Below, in pieces: positions 63,608 through 64,000 of a stretch of 64,000 nucleotides of DNA. Both the position numbers and the translations under genes were made by a program. Origin of the DNA: Clostridium pasteurianum DSM 525 = ATCC 6013 (GTDB lineage Bacteria > Bacillota > Clostridia > Clostridiales > Clostridiaceae); the NCBI RefSeq assembly GCF_000807255.1, contig NZ_CP009268.1, positions 3,502,384 to 3,566,383 of the forward strand, given 5' to 3'. Within the stretch, counting starts at the first letter, position 1; each line of letters begins with the position of its first letter. The notes beneath the pieces were generated by a model. That model searched no databases. It was given only the letters and a program-made list of their open reading frames with translations, and was not told the origin of the DNA.

Positions 63608-64000
63608 TTATCTCCTAACAAACTTATTTATAAACATATAAAATAACAAAACTACAATCGCAAACATAAATAAAGACGGCATAGTAAGTAAAAATTTAAA
63701 ATAATCATTAGAAAATCTATCTATATTAAACAAATCATTTAATATGATAACATTTATCCATTCACATAAATAAATAGATATTACAGAAATAAATACTGAA
63801 ATAATACTTATATTAATATTTATCTTAATAATATTAATTCCTATTATTATAAAAACTATCATATTAATCATAGTATTTACTCCAAAACTAATAGGAAGTA
63901 ATCTCACTAAGTAAGTTATAACTGCTAAAATCAAACTAGCTACAATAAAGCTTTTCCTAGATATTTTTTTATTTGCAAAAATGTATGCAACCATTACTAT
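63608..64000 (-). CDS. Membrane protein resembling an AgrC sensor domain, 5' end outside window
   Basis: The visible 128 residues are almost wholly hydrophobic, with four to five helices (SFIVASLILAVITYLVRLLPISFGVNTMI, then INMIVFIIIGINII). They end in a short basic tail (MFINKFVRR) and carry no kinase domain. The pattern TYLVRLLPISFGVNTM resembles the transmembrane half of AgrC-type sensors. The frame stays open to the window edge, so the true start may be upstream. It ends seven bases before agrB and is presumably in its operon. Confidence 0.55.
   Translation of the reverse strand: MVMVAYIFANKKISRKSFIVASLILAVITYLVRLLPISFGVNTMINMIVFIIIGINIIKININISIISVFISVISIYLCEWINVIILNDLFNIDRFSNDYFKFLLTMPSLFMFAIVVLLFYMFINKFVRR

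Noticed and set aside
1-64000. CRISPR arrays, rRNA and tRNA genes
   Set aside because: No regularly spaced repeats, rRNA-like GC-rich blocks or tRNA cloverleaf sequences were noticed; a covariance scan would be needed to exclude tRNA fully.

Overview
The window looks like chromosome from a low-GC, spore-forming Clostridium (sensu stricto type). The DNA is very AT-rich, Shine-Dalgarno sites are strong, several starts are TTG or GTG, and it carries spore genes (CwlJ/GerQ, YtfJ, a Tlp-like protein), 2-hydroxyacyl-CoA-dehydratase-type activases and response-regulator-free histidine kinases. The species cannot be fixed from sequence reading alone. Nearly everything from 7 kb rightwards is transcribed leftwards.

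Layout. 1-3.3 kb is an insertion-sequence graveyard: an IS3-type element that runs off the left edge, abutting a 5'-truncated IS4-type transposase, then a truncated IS91-type HUH transposase. 3.3-8.4 kb holds a YyaL-type thioredoxin-fold protein, a Ser/Asn-rich unknown protein facing a tiny overlapping ORF, a PTS EIIA fragment, a membrane protein and surE. 8.4-11.4 kb is a cysteine/methionine interconversion cluster (methyltransferase, mccB, mccA). 11.6-21 kb is a complete histidine biosynthesis operon, hisJ-Z-G-D-B-H-A-C-F-I-E, with repeat sequence in two of its gaps. 21.4-23.2 kb has a soluble histidine kinase and a two-helix membrane protein. 23.5-28.4 kb is a compact operon of a DsrE-like protein, two related HgdB/DUF2229-type proteins, an activase ATPase and a permease. 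28.5-34.7 kb contains a class V aminotransferase, a spore-germination group (GerQ-like, CwlJ, GerQ-like), a Tlp-like protein, htpG and a DUF3892 protein. 34.8-41.9 kb holds a fructokinase with a coupled leader ORF and a possible structured leader RNA, a Gly/Tyr-rich protein, a sugar epimerase, an acetyltransferase, and a kinase-like protein paired with a large WG-repeat protein. 42-52.3 kb carries aspartate kinase, speD, a dispersed palindromic repeat, a second histidine kinase, cfa, a diacylglycerol glycosyltransferase, a DbpA-type helicase and larE. 52.6-53.8 kb is a second DEAD-box helicase.

The most striking region is 53.9-59.7 kb. A complete T-box riboswitch with its own promoter is separated from an Lrp-regulator/aminotransferase operon by a cargo-free Tn554-like transposon (tnpA-tnpB-tnpC). 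The element therefore sits where the T-box would control its natural target, and the transposase genes now lie behind the riboswitch.

59.7-64 kb contains ytfJ and its DUF2953 partner, a third histidine kinase, and an agrB-agrD quorum-sensing pair whose 45-residue peptide gene is very short. A membrane protein cut by the window edge lies upstream of agrB. The three histidine kinases (21.4, 44.7 and 60.9 kb) all end in a near-identical Ile-Glu-(Phe/Leu)-Ser-Asp-Ile tail and none has a response regulator beside it.
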